From: Halomonas sp. 25-S5
GTDB lineage: Bacteria; Pseudomonadota; Gammaproteobacteria; Pseudomonadales; Halomonadaceae
Length of the DNA: 43,757 nucleotides
Direction of reading: 5' to 3'
Assembly: GCF_029889845.1 (NCBI RefSeq)
Contig: NZ_JARANV010000030.1
Coordinates: forward strand, 1-43,757
The notes under the pieces were generated by a model. That model was given only the letters and a program-made list of their open reading frames with translations, did no database searches and was not told the DNA's origin. A program made the position numbers and the translations under genes. The number at the start of each line of letters is the position of its first letter. Position 1 is the stretch's first letter. Of the stretch, positions 41,487 through 43,757 are shown one piece after another.

Positions 41487-42525
41487 GGCGCTTCTCCAGC
41501 GGAATCAGCAATCGGAATTGGGTATGGCCGGGCTCGGAGTCGCACTCGATCAGCCCATGGTGCTGGTGCAGGATCGACTGCGCGATGGAGAGCCCCAGGC
41601 CGCTGCCCTCGGCGCGGCCGGAGACCATGGGATAGAAGAGAGTCTCGCGCAGCGACGCGGGGATGCCCGGCCCGTTGTCGATGATCGCCACCTCGCAGAC
41701 CAGCCGGTGGCGCTCGGCGCCCAGGGTGAACTGGCGGCGAGCGCGGGTGCGCAGCGTGAGCCGCGGCGCGGCGATGCCGGCCTCGGTCATGGCCTCCACG
41801 GCATTGCGCGCCACGTTGAGCACGGCCTGGATCAGCTGGGACTCGTCCCCGGCGAGGTCCGGCAGGCTGGGGTCGTAGTCGCGCTCGACCCACACCCCCG
41901 GCTGCTCGACGATCAGCAGCGAGCGCACCCGCTCCAGCACCTTGTGGATATTGAGCGGCTCGTGGCGAATCATCCGGTTGGGTCCCAGCATGGAGTCGAC
42001 CAGGTCGCGCAGCCGGTCGACCTCCTCGATGATGATGCGGGTGAACTCCTTAAGGCCGGGGTCGTCGAGGTCGCGCTCCAGCAGCTGGGCCGCGCCGCGG
42101 ATACCGCCCAGGGGGTTCTTGACCTCGTGGGCCAGCCCCCGGGCGAGCACCTTGATGGTCTCCTGACGGGTCTGCAGCGCCTCCTCCCGAGAGATGCGCA
42201 GCAGCCGGTCGCGAGGCTCCACCTCCAACAGCAGCTCGTCGGCGGAGAGCGGCGAGACGGTGTAGTCGACGGTCAGCACCTCGCCGGTGACCAGGGTCAG
42301 GCGCGCCTCGCGCTGGGTGAAGGGGTGAAACTCGTCGCGCGCCTTGGCCAGCAGCTCGCCGACCTCCGATCCGCCGTCCACCAGGGAGGGCAGGGGCAAC
42401 CCCTTGAGGCGACTCAGGCTGATCGCCAGCAGCGCCTCGGCGGCCGGATTCATCCAGCGCAGCCGCAGCTCGCCATCGAGCAGCAGCACCGCCGTGGTGA
42501 GGTGTTCCATCAAGCGTTGGTACAT
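41479..42525 (-). CDS. ntrB: nitrogen sensor kinase NtrB (GlnL)
   Basis: This 348-residue soluble histidine kinase/phosphatase is close to E. coli GlnL (349). It has a PAS domain (about 1-110), His133 in ARGLAHEVKNPLGGIRG, and an HATPase domain with DNGPGIP, GSGLGLSIAQS and the N box NVARNAVEAM. It responds to the PII protein and controls NtrC. The frame stays open to a GTG at 42576, but ATG 42525 gives the normal N terminus and has AGGA about eight bases upstream. It overlaps ntrC and is probably transcribed from a sigma-54 promoter at 42611-42626. Confidence 0.94.
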   Translation of the reverse strand: MYQRLMEHLTTAVLLLDGELRLRWMNPAAEALLAISLSRLKGLPLPSLVDGGSEVGELLAKARDEFHPFTQREARLTLVTGEVLTVDYTVSPLSADELLLEVEPRDRLLRISREEALQTRQETIKVLARGLAHEVKNPLGGIRGAAQLLERDLDDPGLKEFTRIIIEEVDRLRDLVDSMLGPNRMIRHEPLNIHKVLERVRSLLIVEQPGVWVERDYDPSLPDLAGDESQLIQAVLNVARNAVEAMTEAGIAAPRLTLRTRARRQFTLGAERHRLVCEVAIIDNGPGIPASLRETLFYPMVSGRAEGSGLGLSIAQSILHQHHGLIECDSEPGHTQFRLLIPLEKRHD

Positions 42526-42576
42526 GGAGAGGTCCTGCCCGGTCCGATGGTGGCCTCCCTCGAGAGGCGCTCTCAC

Positions 42577-42604
42577 GACTTGTCTTTCAAGACTTGTCTT
42601 TCAA
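42577..42604. repeat. perfect 14-base tandem duplication in the ntrB leader
   Basis: GACTTGTCTTTCAA occurs twice in direct succession (42577-42590 and 42591-42604). It covers the predicted start of transcription of ntrBC (about 42600) and the first part of its leader. It may be a recent slippage event. Confidence 0.85.
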
Positions 42605-42610
42605 AACATT

Positions 42611-42626
42611 TGCAAGAAGCGCGCCA
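42611..42626 (-). promoter_or_regulatory. sigma-54 promoter of ntrBC
   Basis: On the minus strand TGGCGCGCTTCTTGCA matches TGGCACGNNNNTTGCW with a single difference, and the GG and GC doublets are correctly spaced. Start of transcription is predicted near 42600, 75 bases before the ntrB start. Confidence 0.75.
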
Positions 42627-42678
42627 CTCCATGGCGCACGGCATGGCGCCGTATCGGGGCAGGGGCGCACCGGCTTTG

Positions 42679-42695
42679 TGCACCACTTTAGTGCA
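42679..42695. promoter_or_regulatory. candidate NtrC binding site
   Basis: TGCACCACTTTAGTGCA has TGCAC/GTGCA arms with the 17-base length of the NtrC box TGCACCANNNTGGTGCA (two arm positions differ). Its centre is about 87 bases upstream of the predicted ntrBC transcription start, a normal enhancer distance. Confidence 0.7.
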
Positions 42696-42748
42696 GGGAA
42701 GTGCCGAACGCCCAATGTCGTGCAGCGGGAGAACGTCGAGCAGGAAGG

Positions 42749-43006
42749 TCAGCGCCCCTCCGGAAACGGGAAGGCACGAGGTGGGTGGCGATGGTGCGGG
42801 GTTGCCGGCCACTCCCGTTCGTCATCGGGGTGGCGTGAGGTAGCGTCGTCGCGCAATCGCTCCAGGTGCTCGAAGGCGCTGCCCTCGCTCACCCGGTCGG
42901 CATGTTCGAAGGCATCGAGGCGCCCCTCGTCGCGTGGCAGGGGCTCGCGACAGGGCCTGTGGGTGCCGTCCGGACACAGCGGCCGATGTGGCCGGCGAAG
43001 GGGAAG
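42749..43006 (-). pseudogene. coding-like stretch after the DUF4124 amber stop
   Basis: The frame of the DUF4124 gene stays open for 85 codons past its TAG stop (43007-43009) and ends at TGA 42749. The composition is protein-like, with segments such as RPLCPDGTHRPCREP and DAFEHADRVSEG, and its opposite strand gives the Ser/Arg-rich shadow typical of real genes here. No ATG, GTG or TTG opens it before codon 39 (a GTG). It could be the lost C-terminal part of the upstream protein, a remnant of a second related gene, or chance in GC-rich DNA. Together with the sites listed above it fills the 42526-43006 gap. Confidence 0.35.
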
Positions 43007-43603
43007 CTAATTGCTGGCTGGATTGTTGGGGTTCTGGGGCAGGTTGACGCTGGCCCGCTGCACGTAGAGTGTCACCGGCGACGTGCGATGGCGCACCGCG
43101 CCACTGGCATCCAGCAGTTCGGCCTGCAGCACATGCTCGCCGCGATTCAAGTTGTTGAGCACGAAGGTATCGGTGTGCATGGCCGTCTGGCTGATCCGGC
43201 CGTCCACCAGCAGGCGCACCCGATGGTCCTCGCGCAGGTCCGGCTGGATGCCCAGGGTCACCTGGACGTTGCCGGCGGCCCCGGTGGGCAGCGTCTCCTC
43301 CTGGCGGGGCGAGAGGATGCCGAAGCTATCGTAGGGCATGAAGGGCTGCCCCGGCCCGGCGGCTGTCCCGCCGCCACTGCCGCTGCCACTACCGCCGACC
43401 ACGGCCGGCGCCCCGGCCTCGCGGGTCTCGTCGCGGCCGGGCACCACGGTCAGCGGCTTGAGGTCGACCTCCTCGCCGCCGCGCTCCGGGTTGTCGGTGA
43501 ACACCACGTTGCCCTGGGCGTCGGTGGTACGATAGATGGTCTGGGCCTGGGCCGCGAGGCTGACCGAGAGCCCCAGCGCCAGAATCACGAGTGCCTTGTT
43601 CAT
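43007..43603 (-). CDS. secreted DUF4124 protein
   Basis: This 198-residue protein has a signal peptide (MNKALVILALGLSVSLAAQA, cleaved near residue 20) followed by a short DUF4124 domain (IYRTTDAQGNVVFTDNP, residues 23-39). A Gly/Ser-rich linker lies at about 70-85. The C-terminal half (about 105-190) reads like a beta-sandwich: VTLGIQPDLREDHRVRLLVD and GEHVLQAELLDASG. Its function is unknown. DUF4124 genes next to ntrB are familiar from pseudomonads. It stops at TAG 43007 although the frame continues as coding-like sequence. Leader sequence beyond the start contains the window-end palindrome. Confidence 0.8.
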   Translation of the reverse strand: MNKALVILALGLSVSLAAQAQTIYRTTDAQGNVVFTDNPERGGEEVDLKPLTVVPGRDETREAGAPAVVGGSGSGSGGGTAAGPGQPFMPYDSFGILSPRQEETLPTGAAGNVQVTLGIQPDLREDHRVRLLVDGRISQTAMHTDTFVLNNLNRGEHVLQAELLDASGAVRHRTSPVTLYVQRASVNLPQNPNNPASN

Positions 43604-43647
43604 GCCTACCCCCTGCGTCGTCGCCGCCGCCCGACGGCAACGGCCAT

Positions 43648-43757
43648 GCGAGATTGCATCATCCCCTTCTTGGATAGTGTATGAAAGAAAGGGGTTCCGC
43701 CATGGCGGAACCCCTTTCTTTCATACACTATCCAAGAAGGGGATGATGCAATCTCGC
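43648..43757. repeat. perfect 110-base palindrome at the window end
   Basis: Positions 43648-43702 are repeated exactly as reverse complement at 43703-43757, with no loop and ending at the last base. The core, GGGGTTCCGCC with GGCGGAACCCC and flanking AAA/TTT, looks like a natural terminator, perhaps of the gene upstream of DUF4124 (often glnA). The full length with arms of exactly 55 bases suggests an assembler folding back at a contig end. Confidence 0.9.

Noticed and set aside
42594..43010. 138-codon plus-strand frame in the ntrB-DUF4124 gap
   Set aside because: Ser/Arg-rich shadow composition, no ribosome binding site or domain. The minus strand looks more protein-like.

Overview
The window reads as a chromosomal segment of a high-GC gammaproteobacterium, most like Halomonas or another member of the Halomonadaceae. 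This rests on the very GC-rich third codon positions and on gene sets recognised from motifs: lldEFG with a Dld-II type D-lactate dehydrogenase, a TAXI-type TRAP transporter, epd-pgk-fba, ntrBC, and prlC followed by a yheV-like gene. No database search was possible. No phage, transposase, CRISPR array, rRNA or tRNA was seen. The window looks like core chromosome, and its right end carries a perfect fold-back palindrome that is probably a contig-end artefact.

Layout. (1) 254-5995, minus: an overlapping lactate oxidation operon, lldE-lldF-lldG-dld. Opposite it, 6328-10395, plus: the FadR-family regulator lldR, followed closely by the two-component pair dctB-dctD. The divergent intergenic region holds a near-consensus promoter for lldE and two FadR-family palindromes. 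(2) 10371-13063, minus: a YdjM-like membrane protein, a gamma-carbonic-anhydrase-like protein and a sodium:neurotransmitter-family symporter. (3) 13168-17233, plus: prlC, a yheV-like zinc ribbon gene and a Na/Pi cotransporter. (4) 17544-20810, plus: a TAXI substrate-binding protein and a fused TRAP permease behind a good sigma-54 promoter. (5) 20883-27598, mainly minus: methyl-cycle genes metF, ahcY and metK, with ligB and an AEC-family permease interspersed, and a probable dispersed repeat at 22838-23012. (6) 27832-34579: central carbon genes tkt, fbaB (class I aldolase, minus), epd, pgk and fba (class II aldolase). (7) 34776-39954: HAD phosphatase, SUI1/YciH, a SIRT4-like sirtuin, a membrane NERD protein, RNase I (T2 family) and a dGTPase-like HD hydrolase. 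(8) 40074-43603, minus: a DUF4124 periplasmic protein and ntrB-ntrC, with a sigma-54 promoter and NtrC box in front of ntrB.

How the parts fit. Two sigma-54 activators are encoded here (DctD and NtrC), and two convincing sigma-54 promoters are visible, one ahead of the TRAP operon and one ahead of ntrBC. The likely wiring is DctBD to an organic-acid TRAP transporter, LldR to lactate oxidation, and NtrC to its own operon. The carbon genes give two unrelated aldolases back to back, and the metK-ahcY-metF group recycles S-adenosylmethionine. I saw no strong case for a wholly new system. The most useful leads are the regulatory sites, two substitutions close to catalytic residues (RNase I and Epd), the tandem repeats in the ahcY and ntrB leaders, and a coding-like stretch beyond an amber stop.
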